Assembly (NCBI GenBank): GCA_003118195.1
Contig: BEXV01000877.1
Coordinates: 27,431 to 91,430, forward strand
DNA length: 64,000 bases
Source: Hemicentrotus pulcherrimus
Taxonomy: Eukaryota; Echinodermata; Echinoidea; Camarodonta; Strongylocentrotidae
Direction: 5' to 3'
Shown: positions 37,759 through 48,560 of the stretch, piece by piece
Layout of the letters: each line of letters opens with the position of its first letter
Position numbering within the stretch: position 1 is the stretch's first letter
Translations under genes and position numbers: made by a program
Notes under the pieces: generated by a model
Seen by the model: only the letters and a program-made list of their open reading frames with translations
Database searches by the model: none
Told to the model about the DNA's origin: nothing

Positions 37759-37863
37759 GGGCAGCGTCCCACAAAACTGTCATAAGTACAAGTTCACTGA
37801 CATCCCACTGAAATACGGATGTCGGTGAACATGTTCTTATGACGGTTTCATGAAACGCTGCCC
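37759..37863. mobile_element. 105-bp foldback element
   Basis: GGGCAGCGTCCCACAAAACT and its partner (GGTTTCATGAAACGCTGCCC) are near-exact inverses, and the inner GTTCACTGACATCC pairs with GGATGTCGGTGAAC. Almost the whole element is one hairpin. It ends 33 bp from the donor side of catulin exon G. Confidence 0.8.
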
Positions 37864-37895
37864 TGTAGAAAAGCTTGTTTTGTTACGTATCTCAC

Positions 37896-37982
37896 CTGCT
37901 TCTTGAGATCTGAGATAGACTTGACCATCTTGACCACCAGGACTTCTAGCTCATCCTCCTGCCTGTCTGATGGATGCTTGTC
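37896..37982 (-). CDS. CTNNAL1: Alpha-catulin exon G
   Basis: 87 nt, 29 codons, phase 0; acceptor CTCTCCATAG, donor GTGAGA. It encodes DKHPSDRQEDELEVLVVKM and VKSISDLKKQ, in the place of human SKKTKSIAEELELSILKISH. The intron upstream of its acceptor is an extremely long CT-rich tract made of tandem units, and a 105-bp foldback element lies just past its donor. Confidence 0.9.
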
Positions 37983-37987
37983 CTATG

Positions 37988-38059
37988 GAGAGAAGAGTGA
38001 ATAGATAGAGAATGGGAGAGAGAGAGAGAGAGAGAGAAGAGTAAAGAGATGGAGAATGG

Positions 38060-38091
<32 letters not shown>

Positions 38092-38109
38092 TGAAGAGAT
38101 GGAGAATGG

Positions 38110-38140
<31 letters not shown>

Positions 38141-38530
38141 TGAAGAGATGGAGAATGAGAGAAAGAGAGAGAAGAGCGAAGAGATGGAGAATGAGAGAGA
38201 GAGAGAAAGAGAGAGAGCAGTAGAAAGAATAGAAGAGGAAGGGAGGAGAAAGGGATGAAAGGAAAGGGTAAGGAAAAGAGAGAGAGAATGAGAGGATGAG
38301 AGGGGAAGAATAAGGGGGATAGAGTAAGATAATTGGGGGGGGGGGAGAAAGAGAGAAAGAGAGAAAAGGGAGGTAGATGATGTAAGAAGAAAGATACATT
38401 TAAAGAAGAATGGGGATTAAATAACAAATTGAATTAAGAGAAGGAGAAAAAATAGAAAGAAAAAGAGAGAGTAAAATGAGAATGGGAGAGGGGGAGGGGG
38501 AATAGGATTGAACATAAAAGAAGGGGGAGC

Positions 38531-38571
<41 letters not shown>

Positions 38572-38580
38572 GAGAAAAAT
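37988..38580. repeat. GA tract with tandem ~50-60-bp units
   Basis: About five units of GAAGAGTGAAGAGATGGAGA plus ATGGGAGA(GA)n between 37988 and 38220, then irregular purine sequence to about 38580 with another pure (GA)n at 38537-38569. On the catulin strand this is the pyrimidine tract leading into the exon G acceptor. The long Ser/Leu open frames over it are artefacts. Confidence 0.92.
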
Positions 38581-38885
38581 GTGATGATGGTTGAGAGATA
38601 ACAGGAAAGAAGAGAGAATAAAATTAGAAATAATTATGAGAAAATAAAAATAGAACATACATGTGCATAAGAGTGAGATAATAAAATTAGAATCCTGAAA
38701 ATGTATTTTCCATGTATTTACCTTTTCTGCAAAACTGAATGAGCAAATTGTTATGAATAAAACAGAATGAGGGACATTTTAATGATGATAAATGGCAAAG
38801 GTACAAGTATATAATATGATGGATGGGTAATAGTTCAGTGTGTGAACCTCCAATGAGGCAATGTGAGGAAAAGTGCATGAATTAA

Positions 38886-40272
38886 AGGTAAAGACCAGTT
38901 ATGGTCATGCGATTGCAATGTGAAAGAAACGTTGTGGAATCTATCAGAAAAGGTTGATAATGATCTAGCATATAAGTATTGGTGTGTACTGCAAGGTTCT
39001 GGAATCATCAAAATGATAAGACATTTGGCCCTGTCTTCGTAAAGTTACAAGCACTGTACACAGAAAGATATATATGGGACTATACACACAAATGCGCGAC
39101 ACGTGCATGTATCTTTCACAGACCATATATAAACTAATTTACCAAATATATCAATTAATAGGCGGTTTCCGGGAAAAATTTAATCATCATGTATTAGTCA
39201 AAACATATTCTTTCACATGGTTGGTAATAAGAGTTTCCATTTCATTTTATGAAATTGGGGCGTTTCCAATTCTGTTCTTTACCTTTAACCATACCTATTT
39301 GGATTTTGTTTCAGGTTAAATCATGATTATAACACATTTCTCATATTTGGTAAAATAATTATAAAAAAGCAAATGTCTGCAATAAAGTCAATGAAAAGAA
39401 AAAGAGATCACATTTTCAAAATGCAGTTTCCATGGAAATTCTACATTAAGTTCCAGATAGATCATTTGCATCTTCATTCAAAAGCACACAGGCATATTTG
39501 CAATAAAGTTGAAGTAAAAACCCACATCATATAATGAGAGTTTCAGCTTTTGATATACCTTCTGCAGCTTTCTTTGAAAGCACAGGGACATGCATGTATC
39601 TAGACCAAAAATGCATGAGGCACAGAAACTAAAACTTTCAGTGGAAAATATAAAAGCTCATTTCCTGAAAAAGAACTTGGAAGAAAAAAAAAAGAACTTG
39701 GAGGAAAAAAAATAAGTGGAATATAAGCATTTAAGCCATCTGTCAAATTGAGAGCATTCTAAAGATAGGCCCAGGACTCAAATGAAGCAATTAACAAGCA
39801 GTAAAGTTTGTCTGTTCGATTACTTCTCTTAAAAGCGAGCAAGGTGGAGAGGAAATTAGAGGAAAGTCATTTCCTAGATTTCCAAGACCTAGGGGTTATC
39901 TGTCAGGGGCATTCTCACAAGAAGATCACAACGTTTTCCATTACGTTTCTTGAAGAACTGGTACGTGTAATGAAAAGTCTCTATGGCTTTCAAAATATCT
40001 TGGGGGCAGTGCTTTCATTTTCAGGGGCAGATCAACAACAAAAAAAGTACAGGTAAATCAATTCTTAGAAGAGGCAAACATTTGTGTTGGTCTACTTAGA
40101 GAATGTTGTTTAAAATCGAACACACTCATGGATTTAGAGGGGGGGGGGGTCACAAATATTGGCCAATCCCCCCCCCCCCCCCCCCCCCCCTTCATTCCCC
40201 TTTCCTTTTTACCCATCTTTCATACTGATTCCCACTCTTCCCTGGCTCCCTCTTTTTTTTTCCCTTTTTTTT

Positions 40273-40303
<31 letters not shown>

Positions 40304-40650
40304 NAACGCCCCAATTTCAAAAAATGAAATGGAAGCTCTTATTACCAATCATGTAAAAGAATATGTTTTGACTAATACATGATGATAACAAATTTGCTGG
40401 GAAACCCCCTACTAATTCATATATTTTGTAAATTTGTTTCTCTCATGGTCTGTGAGAGATATAGGGTAGTCCCATAAACATCTTTCTGTGTATAGTGCTT
40501 GTAACTGTACAAAGAATGGGCCAAATTTTTTATCATTTTGATGATTCCAGAACCTTGCAGATGCTAGATGATAGATGATCAACCTTTTCTGATCGATTCC
40601 ACAACGTTTCTTTCACAATGCAATTGCAAGACTATAACTGACCTTTACCT
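38886..40650. mobile_element. 1.77-kb foldback element with ~370-bp arms, TTAA flanks
   Basis: The arm from 38886 (AGGTAAAGACCAGTTATGG onward) to about 39270 is the inverse of about 40305-40650. TTAA lies directly outside each end (38882-38885, 40651-40654), as in piggyBac or Kolobok elements. The interior (39270-40304) has poly-C and poly-T runs, one N and no transposase. A third, unpaired copy of the arm starts at 61827. Confidence 0.85.
40173..40303. repeat. Poly-C then poly-T low-complexity run
   Basis: About 19 C near 40173 and a long T run up to the single N at 40304. Assembly here may be unreliable. Confidence 0.85.
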
Positions 40651-40779
40651 TTAAAGCACCTACCGGTATTCAAAAGATAAAACATCCCAAAGTTGCAATA
40701 AATGTATGTTCTATGACGGGTTCCTGAGACATTTGCTTTAGATAAACTTCTTAACACTAATAGAATTTTTCACTTTAAC

Positions 40780-40875
40780 CCTGAACCAAACACTTTACCT
40801 AACCCAAACCCCAACCCACATTCTAATCAGTTGCAACCCTAACTCTAACCATAACCCTGCCTCTAAGCCTAAACC
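40780..40875. repeat. Degenerate telomere-like CCCTAA stretch
   Basis: Irregular CCCTAA/ACCCTAAC-like units (AACCCTAACTCTAACC, CCTAACCCAAACCCCAACCC) over about 95 bp, possibly an old interstitial telomeric repeat or chance simple sequence. Confidence 0.45.
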
Positions 40876-41429
40876 TTATATCTTTGATGAGATAGAGAGC
40901 CTAGAGGCAATTGTGATCAGAGAAAATATTAGATAATCCTTCTTCTACCTTCAACAAAAGCAATTTCGTACAACCTAATTGTAACAAAAATTTAATCTGT
41001 GTCACAAAATCTAGTTATGGTTTGAAAACACTGACAATACAAGGGCAGGTTAGAACACAGCATTGTATTGATTGCAGATGAGATGGGTGCATCCGATAGA
41101 GGGATTGGGGAACGGTGAAAACACATGTCAGACATGGACCTTCTATTGGCGAGAGAGCAACATGGAGAATGAGGGAGGAAACATCACATATCTAACAAGA
41201 GGAAATTGGGCAGGTGTTCGGGTATTTTCATCGAGGAAGTTGGAATAGATGTAAAAATGTAATAGGTAACAATATCTACATGTATGTTTACCAAGGACAA
41301 TTGAACAAAAATGCAATGAAGCTCTTTGTGTTTCAGCAGTTGTACCAATATGTGTTACCTTTTCTAGTATCATTGTCATAACTTTTACTTAAGGATCAGT
41401 GAGTAGGGAGCAAGATTATTAAACGAACA

Positions 41430-41605
41430 ACCACAACTCTTGGAAATTCATAAACAGCGATTTTATCTCTGTCAAATACTGTGCAAGTTTGTTCTACATT
41501 TAACACTTTCATCGTTGACTTACGTGCATTATAACATGGTCATTCAAAGTCACAAGATGGCCCTTTCCCATAATTTCAGTATTCTCTCTCTATGTTCATT
41601 TGAAC
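41430..41605 (-). pseudogene. Decayed copy of the 3' part of catulin exon F
   Basis: Shifted by about 190 bp, this stretch aligns with 41621-41790: the downstream intron, the donor (GTAAGT kept at 41523-41518) and about 80 nt of exon F. On the minus strand it reads SSNEHRERILKLWERA against TSHEHRERILTLCERA, then loses sequence and meets TGA, so it cannot be a full alternative exon. It looks like an old tandem duplication of part of the exon plus intron. Confidence 0.8.
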
Positions 41606-41713
41606 TATACACTGTACATGTAGGCACAAACTCTTTGAATTTTAACAACATTTTCATCTCTTCCAGATATTGCGCATGTCATTCCACATTCCTGACCATC
41701 ATCCTTGACTTAC

Positions 41714-41923
41714 GTGTGTTATCGTTCTGCCATGATCATTGAGTGCTGTAAGATTAGCCCTGGCCCTTTCACATAGAGTCAGGATTCTCTCTCTGTGTTC
41801 GTGGGAAGTGTAGGCCGAGTCGGTGAAGTCCTGTGTGGTGTCGACGAGGAGGTCCATGGCTAGCTGCATCTTTATTCTTGTCGGTTCGTCCGCAAGAGTA
41901 ACCTTGGAGGTTTCGACCAGGTC
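41714..41923 (-). CDS. CTNNAL1: Alpha-catulin exon F
   Basis: 210 nt, 70 codons, phase 0; acceptor CCGTCTCAG, donor GTAAGT. It encodes DLVETSKVTLADEPTR, LAMDLLVDTTQ and the very conserved DFTDSAYTSHEHRERIL. The 3' end of this exon, with its donor and adjoining intron, has a decayed copy 190 bp further into the intron (41430-41605). Confidence 0.95.
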
Positions 41924-42856
41924 CTGAGACGGAAGTAAATTATTCAATTAAAACTCAAATTATTGTTTGTATATGTTGTATTATACCTTACATTTATGTG
42001 TTCTTTGTTATTCAGTAATATTATATTTGGAAAAATGCAAAAATAAAATCAAATCAAATTCAAATTCAAATTCAATTCAAGATGTTGATTATGGGGTTGT
42101 AAAATACCCTTCTTATGGATTAACTAAAAGCTTTTTTTCTTCTTCAGATCAGCACTGAACATCTTTCAGAGGTTTTACTTGGCTTTGCAATAATAAAAGG
42201 AACATAAATAAAGTGCCTGTATAATGTGCATAGAAAGCCAGTGATGTATAGCTGTCGGCATAATCACTTCACCAGCACTCTGTTTGTATCTCTCATACTT
42301 ACAGTTATCCAACTAAAGCCCTTTCCTGGGCAGAACAGGGTATTACATATGAAATATAATAAATCCTTAGTGAAACAAGAACTTTACTAGACCTACTACT
42401 GATCTATCTAAGAAGCTACTGCCTCCTATTTCCAAGAAACTTGCTTTTACGGACGTAAATCCTGTTCAATAAGCGAGTTCGTAATTAAGATTTGCGTATA
42501 TACAGATAAAGGTCGTTCGGACCCAAATTATAAAACCATTGAGACGAATACTTGTATCGTGCTCATGAAAGTTATGTAATCAGTATTCATTTATGCACCA
42601 ACAGTACATTTATCTGATACACAGGTGGAAGTATTCTTCTCAAGAGGCAAACAAAAGGTATTCATGAACCACCTCCATCACTTTGGCAGTGATTATTCTA
42701 AAATGCACAGGTGGGAAGTATCCATCGTGCTTAAGATCTGTGGATATTTTGGGGTCATGCGGTCCAGAGCTATTTACGGACTCGCTTATTCCTTGTCTGT
42801 AAGAAAAAAACATACATAACAAGAGACCAGTCACACTCTCTGCATTGAATACTTAC

Positions 42857-43051
42857 ATGTAACTCCTGCATGATACTGTGCATGTTAGGCCACGATGTAA
42901 TGCCGTTGGGGGAAGAGTGCGAGGAGAGGCGTTTGTTGTCGTACTTGTCGTAGATGATGTCGTTCACGTTGGACAGCGCTTTCCTCATGTTGATGAAGAC
43001 CGAGTCACGCGTCTTCTTGGCTGGATCGCATTCTGGATGTCTAAGGCACGT
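42857..43051 (-). CDS. CTNNAL1: Alpha-catulin exon E
   Basis: 195 nt, 65 codons, phase 0; acceptor CCTCACCAG, donor GTAAGT. It begins TCLRHPECDPAKKTRDSVF (human TCLRHPNCES), continues MRKALSNVNDIIYDKY and ends SIMQELH. Its GC content is clearly above that of the flanking introns. Confidence 0.93.
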
Positions 43052-43526
43052 CTGGTGAGGATCGGAATATAAATGAGATTAAAATCAAATATCAAATGGG
43101 ATTAAAATCATATCAATGAGAGGAATTGGGCATTGTCATGACATATATCCGAAAACAAAAAGCCCAGTCGATATCACTTTTCAAACAGCTAGGCACCCTC
43201 AACAGTTCACTCCAAGATATCATTGTTGCCTGCCAAAACCTGTTTAATTAACAGTCACTTATAATCTTCTGTTTATAGTTTTTTAAACTCTGAACCACCC
43301 TCCCCCATTTTTTTTTTTTTTTTAATTAAAAAAAAATCATTGCTTCTATGATAATGGGATAAAATCATATCAGAGAGAGGAATTTGACATACATGTAGGA
43401 TTGCAACACATCCAAAGACTTAATGGGCTGAAAAAGGGGATTTCATTTTCCATTCTTGTCCCTCCGATTTCCAAGAAAGATAGGTGCGTTGCATTTTGTT
43501 GTTGAGTATATCTTCTCCTTCCTTAC

Positions 43527-43616
43527 CTTACATGATGTCAGCAGCATTGTGGTAGACTTCTCTAAGGTTGATCGGGTGCACGCCATCTTGGCTTTCGCTC
43601 TCTCATCTTTTAAATC
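43527..43616 (-). CDS. CTNNAL1: Alpha-catulin exon D
   Basis: 90 nt, 30 codons, phase 0; acceptor CATTTCTTCAG, donor GTAAGG. It encodes DLKDERAKAKMACTRS and TLEKSTTMLLTSCK, close to human DLKDEKKKAKMAAARAVLEK. Confidence 0.95.
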
Positions 43617-44027
43617 CTGAAGAAATGAATGATCAAACACCAGTCACACCCAACAATCTGTCTTCTCTTGGTAAATATATACATCAAATTTATAGCAAAA
43701 CTAAATATTGAGTGGAAGAATGCACTAATAAACCAAGGAATAAATGAAATAAGGGAGAACCCCCCTCAATTAATTTTTTTTTAAATTTTTTTTTTTTTTA
43801 CATATACAGGAAAGAATTTAAATATAGTAGATGCAACAACGATCGTTTCTAGGCTTTAGTTCTGACATGAAAAGGAAATTTTGAAGATGTAATTACATTG
43901 AAAATGAAAAGGAAAAACTCTTAAAAAGGTAAATGGCAAGGCAATGGAAAAAGAAAGAGTAACATAGAAAGAGAGAATGAAAAGAGGTAAAATAAAAAAA
44001 AGATAAAGATAAAGGGGAAATGGGAGA

Positions 44028-44031
<4 letters not shown>

Positions 44032-44063
<32 letters not shown>
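44032..44063. repeat. (GA)n microsatellite
   Basis: About 16 GA units, on the transcript strand a CT run about 45 nt past the exon C donor. Confidence 0.95.
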
Positions 44064-44067
<4 letters not shown>

Positions 44068-44104
44068 CAAGGGAGAGACTGAATAGCAGAGCAATTATAT
44101 TTAC

Positions 44105-44224
44105 CATTTGTCTATCCCCTGTTAGATGAGCTAGTTCCACCATTTCTCGGCCAAACTGACTGAAGCATTGGACAAACTCTGTGAAACTCCTCGTCTTGTC
44201 AATACGCTCTAAGCTGTTTGAAAC
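44105..44224 (-). CDS. CTNNAL1: Alpha-catulin exon C
   Basis: 120 nt, 40 codons, phase 0 at both ends; acceptor TTTTCTAG, donor GTAAAT. It encodes VSNSLERIDKTRSFTEFVQC and FSQFGREMVELAHLTGDRQM, matching human VNSFQEFVQIFSQFGNEMVE. A (CT)n tract starts about 40 nt into the downstream intron. Confidence 0.95.
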
Positions 44225-45327
44225 CTAGAAAATAGTAAGAAAAGATATGAGATATTCAACAAGCTTTATGATAACAGTTTCAATCTTTCATCATGAACTT
44301 CCATTCTGATTTATTGTAACGTTGTTCAGGTATATCATTTAAAGTCATGTCTTGCCTACAGGTCCAAAGCCCTTTGTCCTCTTTTATAGCATTTGGGATC
44401 AAGAACAACTGCCACAGATTTATAACATATGTGCACATAGACCATGGCAAACAACGCAATCATTTCAGCTGCTCGTATCAATCATTTCAGAATCTACATT
44501 TCTGATTTTCATTTAAATCACATGAGAAAAAATTTCAGTTCTAAACAGCTAGAATGCCACAGTCACATACAGATACTTCTAAATTAAAGGACAGAGATAA
44601 TGGGAATTGAATACATTTTTGAATATTTTCATGGGAATTTGATAATAACATATTTTGATATTTTTACAGGAATTGAATATTTTGTTCAAATTAATAACCA
44701 TATGAGATCAAGAGGCATACCACACAAAACTTGGGACGAAACAATGGCAGAAGAGACTACTAAATAGATGCTAGACATTGTACAAGGGATGGGCCATAAA
44801 GGAATACCTCACCCCACAGTGTGTGTATGTGTGTGTGGGTGTTGTTTTTGTTGTTGTTTTTTTTTTTTGGGGGGGGGAGATGATAGCTGGAAGTGATGGT
44901 GACAATGATCTTTTTGTTTGTGGTATCAATCACTCACATACATAACAAAACATCTCATACTCATTCATTTACTAACCATTGTTTAACAACGATATCTGAA
45001 GACTGAATTGATTTTCCTAGAGTCAATCAAGTACGTCTTTCTGACAATTGAATATCTCTCCCCAACTGTACAACAGATGCTACATAGGCCATTGCCCCAA
45101 AATATATTTCCTACATGAAGTCTGAACTAAACCCAAATGCTACGCTAACCCTACCCCCTTATCTTTGTCAAAATAAAGCCCAGAATGAATGTAAGATCAC
45201 CCCTTGCCAATTTTTAATTGAAATAGATTGAAACAAAAACAAAAACAAAAACAAAACAAAGATCATACAAACAAACAATCAAACAAAACAAAACAATACA
45301 TGCACACATCTCTATGTAGATATTTAC

Positions 45328-45503
45328 TCGATTTCTAGATTGTGATATCTGCTTGATAACAATCTTGTCAGCCATCAACAGGACCCTCGTAATGGCCGAT
45401 AGAAGACCTCGAGCTGCCCGAACCATGTTACCCTTTCCGGCTGGGCTGGTCATCTGTCCTGTGGCATCATACGTTACATCAGTCAGTTTGGCGATGTTAC
45501 TTC
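45328..45503 (-). CDS. CTNNAL1: Alpha-catulin exon B
   Basis: 176 nt between acceptor ACATATAG and donor GTAAAT. It completes the split Gly codon from exon A and encodes SNIAKLTDV, GKGNMVRAARGLLSAITRV and LLMADKIVIKQISQSRNR. The MVRAARGLLSA segment is a signature shared by catulin and alpha-catenin. Confidence 0.95.
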
Positions 45504-45603
45504 CTATATGTAGACAAAAACCAAAAAATGACATGGTTCAAGGATTTGATAAAATCTATCTTTCTTTGAAAGAAAAATTAAAAGATAACCTTGTAAGAAT
45601 TGT

Positions 45604-45899
45604 GTAATAATAATGATAATAAGTCAATTTATCTAGCGCAACTACTATACAATACAATGCTACCGGTATTCAATACAAGGTTTCATATTAACACCCAGCT
45701 GTAGCTGATATGAGCTGCCATAAAATGGCCCTCAAGCATTCAGGGAATTTCTTCCTACCAGGTACCCATTTACTACACCCGGGTGGAGAGTGGCAAATGT
45801 AGAATCATGTCTTGCCAAAGGACATGAGTGACGAGGCGGGACTCGAACCGCAAACCATGTGATCCACAGTCCTGTGGTGTATCCGCTAGGCCACGACAC
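45604..45899 (-). mobile_element. tRNA-derived SINE
   Basis: On the minus strand the head has box A TGGCCTAGCGG (45883-45893) and box B GGTTCGAGTCC (45839-45849), followed by CATGTCCTTTGGCAAGACAT and GGGTACCTGGTAGGAA and ending in an ATT/ATC tail. It is the same family as 34007-34275. Confidence 0.85.
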
Positions 45900-46080
45900 C
45901 TCTACTATACTAATAGAGAAGTCGTGGCAAAATAGTGTAACCGATCAAGGGGTATATATACCCCTTTATTTATTTCATAGAAATGTACCTCAGGTTATAA
46001 AGTTCTCCTGTTAATTGGGTAAAACATGCCTCATCCAGCTATACCCAATTCTGTGGAAAGTGCTGTACATCATCTGTTGG

Positions 46081-46312
46081 GAGCCAGAAGGGTGTTAAAT
46101 TGTGTGAAAAGATATGAACTAATGCCCTTCTGGCTCTCGGCACGTAACATCTGAATTGCCCTGATGCAAGTTAAGTACACTTCAGCTGCTGGGAGTCAAA
46201 AGAGCTCTGACTTGTACACTTTGACAGAGATTTATCAAACATCCTTCTGATTCTGAGCGGACAACTCGTTCATGGATGCGACACAGATTTAATGCCCTTC
46301 TGGATCTGAGCT
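46081..46312. repeat. AGAAGGGC hairpin cluster
   Basis: GAGCCAGAAGGGTGTTA (46081-46097) pairs with TAATGCCCTTCTGGCTC (46120-46136). Weaker relatives follow (GGGAGTCAAAAGAGC at 46189, ACATCCTTCTGATTCTGAG at 46240, TAATGCCCTTCTGGATCTGAG at 46292). Confidence 0.7.
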
Positions 46313-46617
46313 GACATCGTACATGAACACTCAAGGGAACATTAAAGTGCTGACAAGCAGGTATGATGTGAAGTAGCATCTAAAAAGCCTTGAAATGTCA
46401 AAATAGAGGACTTTGGAAACATAAATGTCTACTTGGCTAATAATTGACAAGGGGAGTGTACTTTATGTAACCAAAGTAAAAGTTAATGTTAGTTTTTTCT
46501 TATTCATGTACGATTCCTTTCTTTTCCTGGGGTGAATAAAATTGAAGGAAAAGGTGTTTCAAGATCTTAACAAGTCTTCATGATGTCTGAAGAAACACAA
46601 GAGTGAATACAAATTGT

Positions 46618-47045
46618 CAAGATAGGAAGAGAAAGAGAAAGAAAAAGACAAAAATTGGGGAGGGAGGTAGAAAACAGACAGACGGAGAGAGAAAGATACA
46701 GGAAAAGAGAAAGAGGGAGAGAGGAGTGGAATATAGACGGCATAGGAGCATGATCAATCTGGATTTCTATAACGAGCAAAGCAAATATTTGAAGGTTTCT
46801 CATTTGATCCGCTACCAGGATGAAAAAGAAAAAAATATGGAAGGGAGAAAGAGAGAGAGACAGAGAGAGAGAAGGAAGCAGAAAGGGACAGAGAAACATA
46901 CAAACATAGACAGAGAGTGAGAGAGTGAGAGAGAGAGAGATCGAGAGAGAGAGAGTGAGAGAGAGAGAGAGACAAGGAGTGAGAGAGAGAGACAGGGAGA
47001 GAAAGAGAGAGTCAACTAGAGAGACAGAGACAGAAATAGGGAGAC
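46618..47045. repeat. GA-rich tract
   Basis: Two purine tracts (46618-46730, 46825-47040) made of GAGA, GACAGA and GTGAGA units separated by about 95 bp of ordinary sequence. Confidence 0.9.
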
Positions 47046-47367
47046 ATACATGTATATACAGACAGAGACAGCTAGACTGACAGATAAGTCTCATTTTATG
47101 AAGAAGAAAAAATCAATAAACATCAAAAGTGGGTCAGAATGTTCAGCAAAATCAAATTAATCTGAAGAATTCCAACAATGATGAGCATTTGGTGACAGAC
47201 ACTCAAAAGAATGCTGTAATGTAATGCACCTGTCATGAATTTTCCATTGAATTATTATCTACAGACAGCATGAAAGCTTTCTACTGGCTTCAACAGTAAT
47301 CTATGACTAAAACATGGAATCTTCATAAAGTCAACAACAAAAAACTTGTGAAAATATTGCCTTTTAA

Positions 47368-47732
47368 AGCCCCTCTAAAGTGTTAGGAGCCCAAGATTCA
47401 CCCAAAAATTGATGGCAAAATTTCACTTTAATTGTATCATAATGTGAAAGAGAATCTCATTTATTAAAGACACACTTCTGCAAATATTTCCCTCAAAAAA
47501 AATGTGTTTAAAGACAAATATTGACAAATAATACAACGTTTAGTTTTTCTGTTGTTTGCAGAAAACCTAAGCTAAAAGGTTGTATTTTTCATCAATATTC
47601 AACTTCAAACACATTTGTTCTGAAAATCCTTGCATAAATGTGTCTTAAATGACACCCTTCTTTGTATCATGCTACAATTTGAGTGAATTTTTGCCATCAA
47701 GTTGTTGGGGCTCTCAACACTTTAGAGGAACT
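47368..47732. mobile_element. 365-bp MITE with ~150-bp inverted arms, TTAA flanks
   Basis: Ends AG(C/T)(C/T)CCTCTAAAGTGTT are inverted and pairing continues inward through TTGATGGCAAAAATTCAC- and AAGACACA-containing segments. TTAA is directly outside both ends (47364-47367, 47733-47736), so piggyBac/Kolobok-like. Confidence 0.85.
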
Positions 47733-48111
47733 TTAAGCAAAAGTTCTTCAGAATAAATCTTGAATCTTGAATCTTGCATCTTTCTTTACTTGATGGTTAG
47801 AGAATAAAATTGTATTCACGGTGAATGTGAAATTGGTAAAAGTCTCTAAACACATCAGTAAACCAACTCCCCATAGACTCCAAACATAACCAGTTCTTGG
47901 CCATTCAGAGTAGCATATATTTTTGTGTGAACAGACCTATCAATCCAGTATCAAACATAGCCTAGAAAACATCCAACATGTATCTGATTTAATGATGGGG
48001 GACCCTTAAGCGGTGCGGACAATTACATCCCAAGACCGGATCTGCGTATTCCCCGAGTTCCGCCTGCCCTGCGGATACAATGTATCTCACTTTAATCAAC
48101 TAATCAATGCC

Positions 48112-48560
48112 TACCGGTACAGGAAATGATGCGTGGATAGTCTAGATGGTCTGAATGGCTAGTAGATAGTGTGAACATTACATGTTGCACTGGTACCCAA
48201 TGCAGCTTAAGGCTGCGATGTGTTCACATTATTGATTAATTCCCACTTTTTCCGTAATCAAAGCCAAATGATACAAGAAATGTAGCCCAGCTAGCCTGAC
48301 TGGCCAGCATATAGTATAAACATATCTTCTAACACTGATTTCCACTGCCCCTAAAATGCCCCTAAAGAGCATGATATGTTCACTTTTAATAGTTTCTCTA
48401 AATAGAAATTATATTTTCCTTTACAAATACATATCAAAAGATATACGGGATGGTCTCGCTGGTCTTAAAGGCTAGCAAAGTGTGAACATATTCTGTTGCA
48501 CTAGGAACTGATGCCCCTCAAGAACATGATGTGTTCACATTTACCAGTAATCTGTTTTTC
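48112..48560. repeat. Three degenerate ~155-bp tandem repeats
   Basis: TGTGTTCACATT recurs near 48219, 48376 (as ATATGTTCACTTT) and 48530, spaced about 155 bp. GATGGTCTGAATGGCTAG-like and GTGAACATA-like blocks recur in the same order. Each unit carries inverted GTGAACA/TGTTCAC segments. Confidence 0.7.

Noticed and set aside
37951..38427. Long Ser/Leu/Phe minus-strand open frames
   Set aside because: They are translations of the GA/CT repeat; the only real coding part is catulin exon G.
40780..40875. True telomeric repeat array
   Set aside because: Units are too irregular and short; at best an old interstitial remnant.
42625..42834. Open frames on both strands near catulin exon E
   Set aside because: No splice sites in frame with the gene and no similarity to catulin.
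46567..47094. 175-codon minus-strand open frame
   Set aside because: Low-complexity CT repeat translation.
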